A DNA stretch of 64,000 nt. It comes from Lactifluus volemus. Its lineage: Eukaryota; Basidiomycota; Agaricomycetes; Russulales; Russulaceae. The DNA lies in the NCBI GenBank assembly GCA_022376515.1, contig WTXI01000002.1, positions 434,001 through 498,000 of the forward strand, in the 5' to 3' direction. The position numbers were made by a program, and so were the translations under genes. Of this stretch, positions 48,576-61,963 are shown piece by piece (within the stretch, counting starts at the first letter, position 1; the number at the start of each line of letters is the position of its first letter). Below the pieces are notes generated by a model, which was given only the letters and a program-made list of their open reading frames with translations, was not told the origin of the DNA and did not search any database.

Positions 48576-50080
48576 ATGGACGTCGTCGAATCACTTCCAG
48601 CTTTGTTTCATCGCGCACTCTCAAATCTCTCCAAAGCGTCAAATTTATCAACAATACAAGATGAGACGCAGGTGTTTGCAGCTATTTATGGGCAGCGACT
48701 AAAAAGCGTTGAAATCTCGACCAGGAATTAATTAATCTGGCACACAAAGATTGCCGTAACACACGCGCACGAGTTGCAGATCTTGCACTCTTCAGTCCGA
48801 ATGAGACCCTGGATGACATCTCGACTCAAGATTTAGTCTATCTGTTTGTTCCGTATGTCCTTGCAGAGATTGAAAGTAGAGCTCGCGCTACCGAGAGGGA
48901 CGACCGCTTGGCGCGTCTACGCGAAGCCGAGGTATGTTTTTCCACCTCATCTTTCTCTGGGAAATAACATTCATATTTTTATGCTATGAATAGCAAGAAT
49001 TCAGCATATTTGTATCAGACATGGAACTGTACGAAATTGTATCCAACTCCGAGCGTGAACTACACGGGAAGAACGCTTCCGTCATCACCGATCCTGCCCG
49101 TCGACGAGAGATGAAAATCAAGCAATACAAGGCCGAGAAGGAGATCCGCACCCGTATCGAGGTCAAAATCCATCACATTTTGTTGGAACAGCTTAAAACT
49201 AACAACCCATCCTTCCCAAAAAAACAGGCCGTCACCGAACGACACCGCATTTCCGTCCCACTACCAGACGCCACCCCGACCGACTTTGACCTCATTGCCG
49301 CGCTCCTCCCCTCCATACCTGTCCCCGGATCTTCCACCTTTGGTACCGAGCAGGAGCAGGACAACGAGGACGAGGACGAGGAGCGGCGCGCGACGACCCT
49401 TCTCCTACTTCGGCTCACCTACGCACAAGCGCAAGCACAGCTCGCCAGCATCGCGCAAGAGCTCGAGCTGCTGCGCTCTGCACCACCCGAGGCCCCGTCT
49501 GGGGCCTCGGACCGCGCACCCTCTTCGTCCGAGGCGGAGCGTGCTTTATGGACGCTCGACGCGCTAGGTGCAGGAGTGTCCCGACGTGGTGGACCGTTAC
49601 TCGACTCTGGCGGAAAGGTGGGTTTTGTGCATCCAAAAGGGGTGGAGGGGCGCTTTGTTTTAGACGACGCTTATGGAAATGTGTCTGTAGCCGTTGCAGC
49701 CGTTCACGATATTACCTTCTGGCGCGGAGGGTGACCGTGCGAGGTTGCGAGAGCAGGTGTTCCAGGCTGACTACCGCCTGCCCACAATGAGCATAGACGA
49801 GTACTTAGAGATAGAACAGCAGCGCGGTAACATTATTACTGGGGAGGGTAAGCCGACTCCTCACTGTCTTTTTTTTTTGTTCATACGGACATCCTCGCAA
49901 CACAGTCCTCAGTCAGCCGCAAAGCCGACGTCCTCCGAACAGCTCACGATGGATGCAGAACAGGATGGAACGATATTTGGCGATGCCAAGTCCGAAGAGA
50001 AAAGGAGAAAAGACGAGGAGTGGGCAAGATTTACGGACGCTAATCCTCGGGGTGCGGGGAATACTATGAATCGCGGATGA
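48576..50080 (+). CDS. TAP42: TAP42-like regulator of PP2A-type phosphatases
   Basis: Exon 1 (ATG at 48,576) encodes MDVVESLPALFHRALSNL, spliced to ELINLAHKDC. The helical TAP42 domain follows (DISTQDLVYLFVPYVLAEIE, EFSIFVSDMELYEIV, REMKIKQYKAEKEI). The C-terminal signature PFTILP, then LREQVFQADYRLPTMSIDEYLEIEQQRG, is diagnostic, and the tail ends with the family-typical EWARFTDANPRGAGNTMNRG. Tap42/alpha4 binds PP2A-like catalytic subunits downstream of TORC1. The last intron boundary does not keep frame cleanly (near 49,850-49,915), probably a one-base error. It is divergent from POT1. Confidence 0.9.
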
Positions 50081-50228
50081 GATTGTATGTACAATAGGCA
50101 GAGAAACCATACGATGTTCCTCTGGAAAATCTTATTTGGTCCTGATAAAGTTGTACGACCTACTGTTTCTAGAGATGCAGGGAATATGGTATGACGGACA
50201 AATAAAAGACGGCAGAAGGTACAGAAGA

Positions 50229-51167
<939 letters not shown>

Positions 51168-51386
51168 GTTTGATGATGAAAGGGTGAAATGAGTGAAGTA
51201 TCGTAGGGATGCGTGACTGACTGACTTGTGGCCTCACTTGTTTGAGCCTGTTGACGCGCCAACTCACCTGCAAAGCTTCTTTGCCCCGAGCACTTTCGAA
51301 ATTCAGCTTGTGTGCTTTCCGTTCACTGACTAGCAGAGGATCTCTCAATCCATATTATCTGCACGCCGATCTCGTCGTTTCTCAGC

Positions 51387-53744
51387 ATGAAGCTGGTTGA
51401 GAAGATTTCTCAAACGCAAGGGCCGTTTTATACTTTCGAATTCTTCCCGCCGAGAACAGAACAGGTATGTCTGACCCATCGCTGCGTTAGAACGTAGTGG
51501 GATCCAATCCAGTTCAGGGCTTCAGTAACCTACTCTCCCGGATCTCCCGTTTAGCTGATCTTAACCCCCTTGCGATCAACATCACATGGGGTGCAGGCGG
51601 GTCAACCAAAGAACAGACGCTCGAGCTTGCATCATTGACACAAAAGGAGCATGGTATTGACACGGTGATGCACCTGACTTGTACCAATATGATGCAAGGT
51701 TCTGTGGACAGCGCCCTTCGGGTGTGTAGTTCTCCTCATGTAAAACTCCCGTGACTTGCTCACAGATCCATAGATTGCAAAAGAAACAGGGATACAAAGT
51801 ATCCTGGCCCTACGAGGAGGTTGTACGAAAGAGCCTCCCAATTTCGTGACTGCTGATCGCACTGCTAAGATCCCCCAAGAGGAGAAGAATATTGGATCCC
51901 CACAGATCCCCGTTTCACTCACGCACGGGATCTCGTATCCTATATACGATCGTCACCGGAGTTCTCCGATGCGTTTTCTCTCGGAGTGGCAGGTCATTTT
52001 GATGCCACATTGTCGCTTCTGGTTCTAATCTCATCCCATCTCTAGCTTATCCGGATGGACATGCTGACAGTATCCTGGGCGAAGACGAGGAGATTGAGCA
52101 TCTGAAAGCAAAGGTTGATAGCGGCGCAGATTTCATCGTCACCCAACTGTTCTATGATGTCGACAATTTCCTCCGATGGTTACAAAAGATTCGTTCACGC
52201 GGTGTGTCACGCCACCACTGGATTTATTCGTCGATGCTTACGCTTCGTATCAGGCATAACAATCCCTGTTATCCCTGGTATCATGCCCATTCAAACATAT
52301 TCTACGTTCCTTCGTCTCACAAGGCTTTGTGGAACGCACGTTCCGGACTCGATCCACACAGATTTAGAGCTCATCAAGGTCTTGCCGTTCATTTGTGATA
52401 TTGGCGATCTGCTCACCGGCACTCGTCTTTTCCCAGTATGACGACCAGAAGGTGAAAGACTATGGCATATCGTTGGCCGTCAAGATGATACGACGCCTTG
52501 TTGACGAAGGTGGTTTGAAAGGTTTCCATTTCTGCACCCTCAATCTAGAGAAGAGCGTACAGAGTATTTTGGAGACCTTGGGATGGACCCCAAGCCATGC
52601 AAAAATACATAACAAGTTGATAGCGGTGAGCCTCAGGGACGAAACATAGCACCCAGAAACTGATAAGTAGATAAGGAGTCGTTCGGGGTGACTGAGCAAC
52701 ACTTGGCTACTAACCCTGACCTGATCGTCACGCCTGCGAGCGCAACTAGTTCTGCAACCAACGGGCTCGTTTCACACGTGACCAAAGGAGACACGGGCAT
52801 AGGTGAAGCCAACAACGCCTCTACATGGGACGAATTCCCGAATGGGAGATTCGGCGATATCAACAGCCCTGCGTTCGGCAGTCAAGACCTCTGGGGAGGC
52901 TTTGGCCGCATCGTAAGTTGCTATGAATTTTGATTATTCTCCGCCTGTTTAAGAGACGATAGACACCCGGTGGCTCACGTCCTAGTACGCTGGATGACAT
53001 CACGGCTCTGACCTTGCGCTTCCTCACTGGGGAAATTACCTCATATCCTTTTTCGGCTGCACCACTTTCCGTTGAGTCCCAGCTCATCCTTCCTCACCTA
53101 CTTCGTCTTGCAAAGCACGGGTGGTGGCCCGTCGGGTCTCAACCCGCCGTCGATGGCTTGCCTTCGGGTGATGGTTCGGTCGGCTGGGGCCCCGCAGGCG
53201 GATACATATACCAAAAACCGTTTGTTGAGTTCTTTGCCAGTTCAACAATCGTGGAAAGGTTGGAAAGGGCGATCGGAGAGGTGAAAGGCATCGTAGACTT
53301 TTTAGCAGCTAACAATGCGGTACGTTGGGATTTCGCTTGGTGTCTTATACGACACGATGGCTTAATCTTTGCTGTTGGAAGGGCGAACTCAAGACAAGTG
53401 TGCAGGGCTCTGAGCGGAATGCGGTGACGTGGGGTGTCTTTCCTGGGAAAGAGATCATCCAATCAACCATCATCGAGCAAGAATCATTCTTAACGTGGAA
53501 GGTGTGTGTTTTTGTCGATATTTGGGCCTGCCTTTTGAGTGATCTGACACAGGACGAGGCATTTTCGATTTGGACCGATTGGGCGTCGCAGTTCCCCCCG
53601 AACTCACAGGAACGACAACTACTGGAGGACATCAGAGATACCCGCTGGCTTGTCAACGTCACACATCACGACTTTAAGGATCCAGGTGCGCTGTGGAGGT
53701 TCATATTTGAAGACATCGGCCTGGATGATGCAAGTCTGACATGA
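51387..53744 (+). CDS. methylenetetrahydrofolate reductase
   Basis: Starts MKLVEKISQ, then FEFFPPRTEQ after a conserved TFEFFPPRT core; NITWGAGGSTKEQTLELA and LTCTNMM are flavin/folate-site motifs, followed by ILALRGG, DSGADFIVTQLFYDV and GIMPIQTYSTFLRL. The C-terminal half (GWGPAGGYIYQKPFVEFF, WGVFPGKEIIQSTI, WLVNVTHHDF) is the eukaryotic SAM-regulatory domain. MTHFR makes 5-methyl-THF for methionine synthesis. Several short introns. It is divergent from YPT6 across 219 bp. Either MET12 or MET13 orthology is possible. Confidence 0.93.
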
Positions 53745-54817
53745 CAGCGTGGGCCGAGAGCAATTATATGTAGCCACGCATATACTGAAGCTATGTATGA
53801 TAAACGCTAGGATGGCGGCACCAGACTCAAGTGCGTATACGCACATCACTGTAAGCTGCATAAGGCTTGTCGCAAAAAGAAAAGGGATTATGTAACATAT
53901 CGCTTGTCATGAAACCCACACTGGCACGCCAGGCGTTGGAGCCTATAGTCAGTGGCAAGCTTTGGCCCGAGCGTGAAGGGTCTATCACTCACCATTGCGG
54001 CAGTTTCACCACCTAGGAAGTCCTACCACGTTGTCAGAACATCGCAAAAAGGAAAGCCGACCTGGAAGAATGGGAGACGCCGAGGCCCTCGGAGCGACCG
54101 TGTGGTCGAGAGTGCTTGATCTAGGAATCTTTGTGCTCTCCGCGAACAGTCGTAACCACAACGCGGCACATGGTGCAAATGAAGAGGAGAAGCGCAGTCA
54201 TCGGGGAGGCTCCATGCCGCGGCGTAAACCTTGCACGGATGTTGTGCGGCTTCAGTTTGTGCGGCTTTAATAACTCTTTTCCAATTTGAGACACTACTCG
54301 GGCATCGCGGTCTTCTCATCTCAAATGTATCCACATTTTACGTGACCTGGTGGCGCCGGGCCCACTCAGGAAATTCGAGTTACAACACTAGTGGAACAAG
54401 TAGTGTCAACTAGGTCACCCAGTCAAGACAAATCCGAACGCCCGTCCAGCTGCGAGCACACTTGGGGGGACAGGAACAGGTCCTTGGGGCGATTTCCACT
54501 TGCGAAATGCTCAACGAGTCAGACAGGGAGCGCGTGAGCGTGCAAGCTAAGCTGCGACGGACGGAGCGGGTCACATCCCTCTTGATGATGCCCACTGGCA
54601 TGAGGCTGGCTCGGTTGGTCGTTCTCCCACAGAAGCAGCATGGGACTCGGATGCTCTATTGATGTTCGGTTCATATTCTGCCTCGCTCCCACGTACCTCC
54701 TGCTCCCCCCAATGTATATTTGGCAATATTCCGGACTTGGAGCCTGGTGACTCGATGCTCATCTCATCTGCGCCTTGGAAAAAGGATCTCCTGTGAGCTT
54801 GATTATATGACTTAAAG
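53745..54817. other. no supported gene
   Basis: Frames up to 103 codons in both strands with no domain. The region joins the housekeeping block to the accessory block. Confidence 0.4.
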
Positions 54818-54911
54818 GGACTAATCAGGTCATACACAGAATGATGAGATATGCAATTCCACATGCTGCCCTTGCATCACTGTATCAATAGCTGGTCCTT
54901 ACATCAGCTTT

Positions 54912-55035
54912 GGGAGATACCATTTGTAAATGACTCTGTAATGAAGATGTCTGTGAGAATTGCACCACCAAAGCTTTGGTGGTGCAATTCTCACAGACAT
55001 CTTCATTACAGAGTCATTTATGAATGTTATCTCCC
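54912..55035. repeat. near-perfect 124-bp palindrome (62-bp arms, no spacer)
   Basis: The centre is between 54,973 and 54,974. The inner 47 bp of each arm (54,927-54,973 and 54,974-55,020) are perfectly complementary; the outer 15 bp have three mismatches. The right arm is the native paralogue sequence; the left arm is its inverted copy. Confidence 0.95.
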
Positions 55036-55154
55036 TTGGTCTTGCCTGGACAATGGAGGACCTGGTGACCCTGTCAAGAACCTTTTTTTTGCAGTTTCAC
55101 AAGCCATTGAATCAATTAGAATTTATATCATGTCCTTGTAAAGTTCTGTGAGTC

Positions 55155-55258
55155 ATCACACACTGTGAACTTGCCAATTCAGATTATGCTCCAGAACTAT
55201 ATTACACCAAAAGGATCCAGAGGAATATTCCAGAATTGGCAAGTTCACAGTGTGTGAT
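55155..55258. repeat. 26-bp inverted repeat with 52-bp loop
   Basis: Positions 55,155-55,180 and 55,233-55,258 are exact reverse complements (core CACTGTGAACTTGCCAATTC). It lies in the same pseudogene as the larger palindrome; the left arm is in the position of the native gene. Confidence 0.92.
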
Positions 55259-55400
55259 TTCATGATATGACTCAGGGAGGACGATGATGGCCATCATGGA
55301 ACTTGTCAAGTGCAAAGATGTGTTCCACTACTTCAATGGGCAATACGGTATTGCCCATACCTACCTGAGGAGGACCATACATGCTATACAGTATCAAGTG

Positions 55401-57077
55401 TTGCTCACTGTACGCAAACATGACGTCTCGCTTAGAGATATTCCCGTGCGACTGATATCTTGTGACGGTCGGGTGAGGCTCACTGCAGAAGCTAGTGAAA
55501 TGGAACACGCTGATTTTCCCCTCAGTAGCAAACGGTCGTGGTGTTCCTTTCTTGTCTTCTATGGGCGGCTATCTCATGTCGCGCCTAGTGGAATGCGTGA
55601 TCCAAGGACGCCCCGGGGACTACACATTCACATGCATGCCTGTTTCAAGTTGTACAGCAGCACATCCGTAACCCCTTTACCGGCCAGCTTCGGGGTCTGA
55701 GCAATGGAATTATAAGTACCAAGAAGGGATGTGAAAACATTGATGTCCTACGGTGTTAATAAATACCAAGGGAAAAATGAGGAGACCAAGAGCTATTCCT
55801 CGCTCCCTCACAGCCCGGTTCTTGGCGCGGTGCACATGTTAGCTCCGAGCCGACAGGCGATCAAAGTCATGTAACCAATGAAACACATAACAACTTATTT
55901 CCGTGATGTTCACTGTAACTCCCCCACCCAGCGTAAATAGAGCTAGTTGCAGCGATTACTGCACTGAATCGAGCCTGGTTGAATTGAGGAAGCTGTCTGT
56001 ATCTACCGCATAGACCCAGGCAGAACTTGAAGGTGAGCTGGGGGAACAGTCAATCTAATAATAAACTATGGTCAGATGAATCTCCTCTGAGTCTTGCTCC
56101 GCACTGGTATACGGAACCAAACAATCGAACAACTGCCATACTTGAAAACCTGTCGTCGTTCGATGCTGCGTCGTGGTAGAGAGGAATCCTGCAACGTTTA
56201 TGGGGTGCCCTGGGAATTGATTAGTTGCAGATGTGTATCCAGCGTCGATGGACGCCCCTCAGCGAAGCAGTCAGTACGCAGCTTCACGAAATGAAGAATT
56301 GTGCAGAGAATTATCCCAAGAATAACGTGAAGATACTGACCATCACGTTGCAGAAAACTGGTTGGCAATTTTATTGGGATGTCAAATCTCTCCAGGTTCT
56401 CAAAACCGTGGGACAAGCCGTCGGCCACACAATCCGCAAGCAAGGTTGACGACGACAAGGTTCCCTAGTTAGGAATACAGTATCTGAGATCTGAGTCTCA
56501 ATATCGGCTGTGCTCAATGTAGCCAAACACGTATACTGTAGCCCACCTTGCAGCACCACGAACGCCAGTTGGCGCACAAAAGAGTGGGAGAAGCTGCTCA
56601 TCTGTATCATATGTGTGCTGCTACTACTAACAACTCGGAAATGTGTCGAGTGCTTCAAGTTAGCCAGGGATCATCTGTGTCTGAGTCAATCTTGGGCACA
56701 AACCCAAAATCTGTCAACTTGACAAGGGGTTTGTCCTTAGCTGGCGGGGAGATGAATCGGTTGATCGTCAAGAGAACCGTATCCCTCAGAGTCAAGTGGC
56801 AGTCAAGTGTTCACCGGTTCACCTTCATGCCACAAGCACCGCCAGTGTTTGTCTGACCAAAGGCAAGGCACATGCACCACTGACAGCAGCTCTACGCATC
56901 AGATTCCGCCGTCACATGTTTCCTGATATAAATCCGACATCGCATCGCAGTATCATAAGTAGTTGAGGTCATGGCCCCTGTTCAGTCTCGTTGCTTATGC
57001 CCCTCTTCGTCATCACCTCAAGACCTATTGCGTCGAACTCTAAGACGTTTCGGTCTGGCACGCTTCATTAAACAATC
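55401..57077. other. accessory intergenic, no supported gene
   Basis: A plus-strand stretch around 56,225-56,449 has coding-like composition (TLQKTGWQFYWDVKSLQVL) but no ATG at its head and no domain I recognise. Other frames are short. Confidence 0.35.
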
Positions 57078-59265
57078 ATGGTTCCGGCTAGAATCGCCTG
57101 CTATTTGCGTGGAGCCCCCTTTTTCACCGTTTTTCCACTCGAAATAGGAATGGAAAAACCTGTCGCTGCTCTCAAGAAAGCTATTCAGGAGAACTACCCC
57201 TTTGAGGATATCGACCCGTCGTGTCTTACCCTTTGGAAGGTTTCCCTTCAATCCGACGAAAACCTCGAAGACTACGTCGAAAACCTTAATCTCGTTGATT
57301 CAAATTCGTTGAATTCACACAATATCCTCTCGGATATCTTCCCAGATGGGTTGGAACCAGAGAGGGTACACATTGTCATAGATGATCCCATCGAAGGTGA
57401 GTCCTAACCTCCTGGTGTTATCAACTACATATTCTGACCACCGTAGCTATCAAACAATTACATTATTTTCGACTCCGCTGCTATGTGCGTGGAGCCCCTT
57501 CTAATACCACCTTTGAAGTCGAAATTGGAAAGGGAAGACCCGTCATGGTACTCAGGGATGATATTAGAAAGAAATCACGTGACACTTTCTATGATATTGA
57601 CGCGGATCCTCTTTTGCTATTCAAGGTTCTTGTTCCACTCAATGAAAGCCTCAAAGATGACGTCGAGAAGATCCTTCCCGTTACTGAAGTGTTGTCACCC
57701 GTGGATATCCTCTCGGATGTCTTTCCATCCACCCCTCCAGCGAATCATGTCCACATCGTTTTGGTTCCTTCGAGCCCGCCGTCCGTGCTCAGCAACATTT
57801 GCTGATAAATCTCCCTGCGGAAGAAGGTGCGTTTCCGATCTCTAATGTTTGAAATTTTGTGGATCGACGTGCACATATGTTCAACTAGAGCACAAGAAGC
57901 ACCCAGTTTATAACGGACGCCCTGCTGAACTGACAGGACCTCCTATCTCGATATACCACAAGGCCTTTGCTCAGCTCAAAGACACGCTGCAGAACCTCGA
58001 CAAGGTGGTCGATCCCCTCGAGGTAAATCGGGTCAGCCACGCCGCAAAACTCCGTGTCGCGTCGACGGACATATACTGCAGCGAGAGCCAACGTGTCGCG
58101 GCAATGTTCCCCATTATCAACAACCTTCTGAACTCGGAGTCCAGCTTGTCAATGTCAAGAGTGACCCTCAGAAGACGACCGAAGTTGTCCTGCAAGACAT
58201 TGAGGATGTCGCCTACGGCAAAAAGAAGGCGATTGTGGCTCATGTTGAGATGAACAATGAGCAGCTGGGGATCTCAGGACAATTTGAAGTGGAGAATGTC
58301 GTGTCGCTTCGTGAGGAGATGAGTCAACGCCAGGTTTGTGGCCCACGTGGGTATACAACCTAGTGGGACTGATCAGGCCATGCACAGTTTGAGGAGATAC
58401 GCAATTCACATGCTGTCCTTGCATCACTGTATCAATTGCTGGTCCTTACATCAGCTTTGGTGGTGCCATTTGGGCAGACATTTTCATCGCAGAGTCATTC
58501 ACAGATTTCATCTACTTGGGCCTGACCGGACGAGGGAGAGCCTGGTGACTGTTTCTCGGATTTTTGCCGCAGTTTCATGTGCAATCGTAACTCTGCGGGA
58601 TTATTATCGTGACTCGAATTAAGGCCGCCCGGAAATCGCAAGTTCAAACAATTACTATTCCCTCAACCGACGTACTTCACGAACAGACATCCTCTGTTCC
58701 CGGTGTTTTTCTCCGACCGATTCGATTACAAAGGGCCGGACTGTCAATGTTCACTTTTCAAGGCGAGATACAATAAGACAAAGGTCTTGGTCAAGTTCTG
58801 TGAATCGTATCATGGAGAGGCGCATCGTACCCTTGCTGATGCCAATTATGCGCCAGAGCTATTCTATTGTGAAAGATCCAGGGAGGCTTGATGATGGTCA
58901 TCATGGAGTTCATTGACTGCGAAAATGCGTTTCAGCATTTCCAGGGTGACGACCTACCTGAAAAGGTTTTGAACGACGTGAAGTCGGCGGTGCGTCGGCT
59001 ACATGACATGGACCTTGTGTTCGGCAATTTGCGGCGGCCCAGTATCCTGGTCAAGGAAAAGGAAAATGATGAACTGTGCGGACTTCTCTTTGATTTTGAA
59101 TGGGTTGGAGAAGCAGGTCTGGGGAGATATTCGCCATTTCTTAACAATTGTGGACAAATGAAATGCCAGTGGGCCAATGGAATACATCCATACGGGATCA
59201 TGGAGAAAGAACATGATCTGAAAATGATTGATTTACTCAATGCATCAGTTAGTATGTCTCTCTAG
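57078..59265 (+). CDS. Crinkler-type (CRN) protein with two ubiquitin-like N-terminal domains and a kinase-like domain
   Basis: Exon 1 (57,078-57,396) and exon 2 (from 57,447) each encode a CRN-type ubiquitin-like domain: LRGAPFFTVFPLEIG with DPSCLTLWKVSL and ILSDIFPD, then YVRGAPSNTTFEVEIG with ADPLLLFKVLVPL and ILSDVFPS, each ending in VHIV. A helical middle region follows (YHKAFAQLKDTLQNL, QLGISGQFEVENVVSL). The last third is kinase-like: LVKFCESYHGEAH, VIMEFIDCENAFQHF, VFGNLRRPSILV in place of HGDLRRPNIM, and LFDFEWVG for DFDW. Frame breaks near 57,789, 58,140 and 58,882 each look like one missing base. CRN proteins are known from oomycetes and fungi; the role here is unknown. Confidence 0.6.
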
Positions 59266-59752
59266 GTAGATGACAATTTTTATGACGACTTCAGACGTCT
59301 GTGATGTTCCTGGAAATCTCATTCCCTAATCATCGGGCTCAATCATGCCAAAATTCGATCCGAAATGTACGTATCATTTTACTAGAATTACACTGGAGGG
59401 CAATTCTCTAATAATCGGCCATTGCGCTCTGTGGAACTGTGATGCCAGTGAACAGGCCGCCGACGCCAAAGTATACTTTCAGTTTCAGCTCTAGATCTTC
59501 TCAGAATCGGGAAAATCTTCCGCACATGACTTACTACTTGAGCGCAAATCCTCCATGAATGTCCTCCTGAATGAATTTTGACAAGCCATTAGTACTAGCA
59601 GTCAAGTCTGATGTCGGATCAGAAATTTTTCCATAAGAAATCAGAGGACGCTCCCCTCCTACAAATCGATAATAAATTATGCGATACATTAGATTCCAAG
59701 TAGACATTCCGCTTGCGGTCGACCAAAGGGGGAACACGTTCCAATGCGCGGC
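59266..59752. other. convergent intergenic
   Basis: 3' flank of the CRN-kinase gene and of the CreC gene. No gene seen. Confidence 0.5.
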
Positions 59753-61963
59753 TCAGCTGACCCAGTCGAGGTCCTGCCCATCTGCAGCCGTGCGGGACGA
59801 ATGTCCATTTTTCCGCGACGTCACCGGAAGTGGGCGAATCCAGAGCTTCACGTGGCCGACTTTGCTGCCGGTGAGCAACCAGCGGGGGAGGAACGCGACC
59901 GCAGTCAATATGTCATTCTCGAGCTGCTTGACGAGCACTGGTTGCACGATCGCTACTTCATTACGGGATGGTGCGGGATGGAAGCGCGGAAGTGGGTTCT
60001 CGGTGCCGAGAGGAGGGAGATTGGGTGTTGAGTGGTCGGCGGTGAGCGTGTCAGTGCGCCGGTGGACGGCGAGAGAGGGAGTCGATGCCATGGAGAGGCG
60101 GTGGTGGTGTGAGTGTAACTTCGGTCGGTGTAAAATGCCACTTGAGAAGTCCCACTGCGAAGCGTCAAGTTGGAGACGAGGCGGAAGGGAATTGGAAGAC
60201 TTACGAGGATAAGTTTATTATCTTCCCCCACGCTACCAAAGCGGTATGTTCGACCGTCACACCGCAGGTCATCAAAGGCGAGTGCAGATAAAAAAGACGA
60301 GTGTCCCTGACAGCGTGCGATAACGCGCTGTTCCCATGGTGAAAAAATATTGACGAGGTCATCTTGGCCACCCGTCTAACAGGATGAGAATCAAGACGAG
60401 AGGAACCCGCCAGCCGATATGGGACTTACAATGATGAATCTCCCATCCGGTGACCAGGCTACACACGTTAGTGAGCCAAAGTAAGCGGCATAGCAGTCTA
60501 CGAGCCTAGCGATCCGATGCTCACAAAGATAAATATATATACAAGAAGAATGCGTACTGTTCTGCCAATGCGTCAATCACCCGAAGACAACCGTCCTCGG
60601 AAATAGCCGCCACATATTTGACATCAGGTGAGAAAACGAAGTCTATGGAAATCAACGCTCATTCCCAACCCAGTCCGTCGATCAAGGTACGTACCGACGA
60701 CGCCCCGCTTCGACACCTTCCAATGGCTTACGGGATTCTTCGTGCTTTATCCCTATCTCCCTTTCCGCCCCCTGCTGGCGCACCAGCTGCATTCACCGGA
60801 TGCCAGGGGGAATTGTGACGAAGATACTGTCTAATGGGTTCCACTCGCCGGTCGGTGGTCCGCCTCGGTGGAAGGGGGATTCGGTTCATTGGATGATTGT
60901 CGCGGAGGTGATGCGAGAGAAGCAGTTGGGGGCTGTGGTGTGAATACACCGTCTTCGCGGTCCTTGTCGTAAACAATGATTGTGCCGTCCGCATGCGACA
61001 CGAGGAAGAGGTTCGGAGAGGAAGGTACCCATCGTACTGCCGTACAGGGCGAGTTGGATATGCGACCCTGCAAAATAATGTCCCTTTTCACTAAGCACCT
61101 GAACGAATCCCACAGACCGTTCTTACCTGCTTGTTCAATCGCCCGTATCTTAGCGTGATCGGATCTACAGCCATGAGCTTTGCATGAACAACACAATGTC
61201 AAAATCCGGACTCACCGAGCCAAATAAGATCACCAGTCTGAAATCCAATTATCAAGTCTAAATGTTCGTGAGAGGCTGTGGTATGGTTCACGTCGAGACA
61301 TGTCGGATGTGCAGCAAACACAACACGAGCCAAAGGTTCCTGTAAGGACGAGGTATTAGCTAGTTCTCGAGCGAGGGATGCGTCATGAGTACCTTGGCTT
61401 GGACACCAGCCTCAATCCAGTACACGTTCTTCGCCGAATTATAGAATAGATACGTGACTTCTCCCTGCTTGGCCTGTAAGGTCTTTGCAAGACCTTCCAT
61501 GCACTGCACCCGAGTGATGAATGTTGATGACGTCGTTCGTATGTTATGTTTCGGACGCGTTAACGTTCTGCGCTTGCCACCCACAGGTGGGCTGAATAGG
61601 CCATGGTTCTGATCTGGCATACCTGTGGACGTTGGAGGCGTAATTTCTTGCGTACTCCCGATGTCGGGTGAAGTAGCATCCTCGGGTGTTTCCCCACTCG
61701 AAACGCTGACACCATCTTCCTTTGCGGGGTCGGAGCGGCGAGCCTTTCTCTCCTTTCTCCTTCCAGAAGTCCTTACCGCTGCCCAGAAGCTGGCCAAGGC
61801 CTTGAGCGGCAGGTTGCTTCGCGGGGAAGCGCACGGTGATGGTGGATAGACGGGTTGGGTGTGTTGGAGGGGCCGTGTTATGGACGAAGGCGGTAGGTTT
61901 GTGGTCCTCCGTGACGGAGTAGACGCCTTCGGGAGCGACGAAGGTGAGCTCGTTCTCCATCAT
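59753..61963 (-). CDS. CreC / WDR20-like WD40 protein
   Basis: Minus strand, start at 61,963 ([17 protein letters not shown]). After a Ser/Pro region come the family blocks: [45 protein letters not shown], then [49 protein letters not shown] and finally [20 protein letters not shown] with GHVKLWIRP. In Aspergillus CreC stabilises the deubiquitinase CreB in carbon catabolite repression; in animals WDR20 activates USP12/USP46. That role is inferred from family. Several one-base frame breaks are present, including near 61,780. Confidence 0.8.

Larger units (their letters stand above)
54818..55400 (+). pseudogene. decayed CRN-kinase paralogue
   Basis: Matches 58,360-58,960 of the CRN-kinase gene: the intron end, then the helical linker (GGAILTDIFITESF), the kinase N-lobe (KFCESSH, DYAPELYY) and MMAIMELVKCKDVFHYF. 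The sequence is interrupted by two fold-back inverted duplications and stops, and homology ends after the hinge. No CRN domain is present upstream. It contains no CpG from 54,773 to 55,281. Confidence 0.75.

Noticed and set aside
54912..55035. Palindrome as a transposon end or terminator
   Set aside because: One arm is native coding sequence of a paralogous gene and no target-site duplication or transposase lies nearby.
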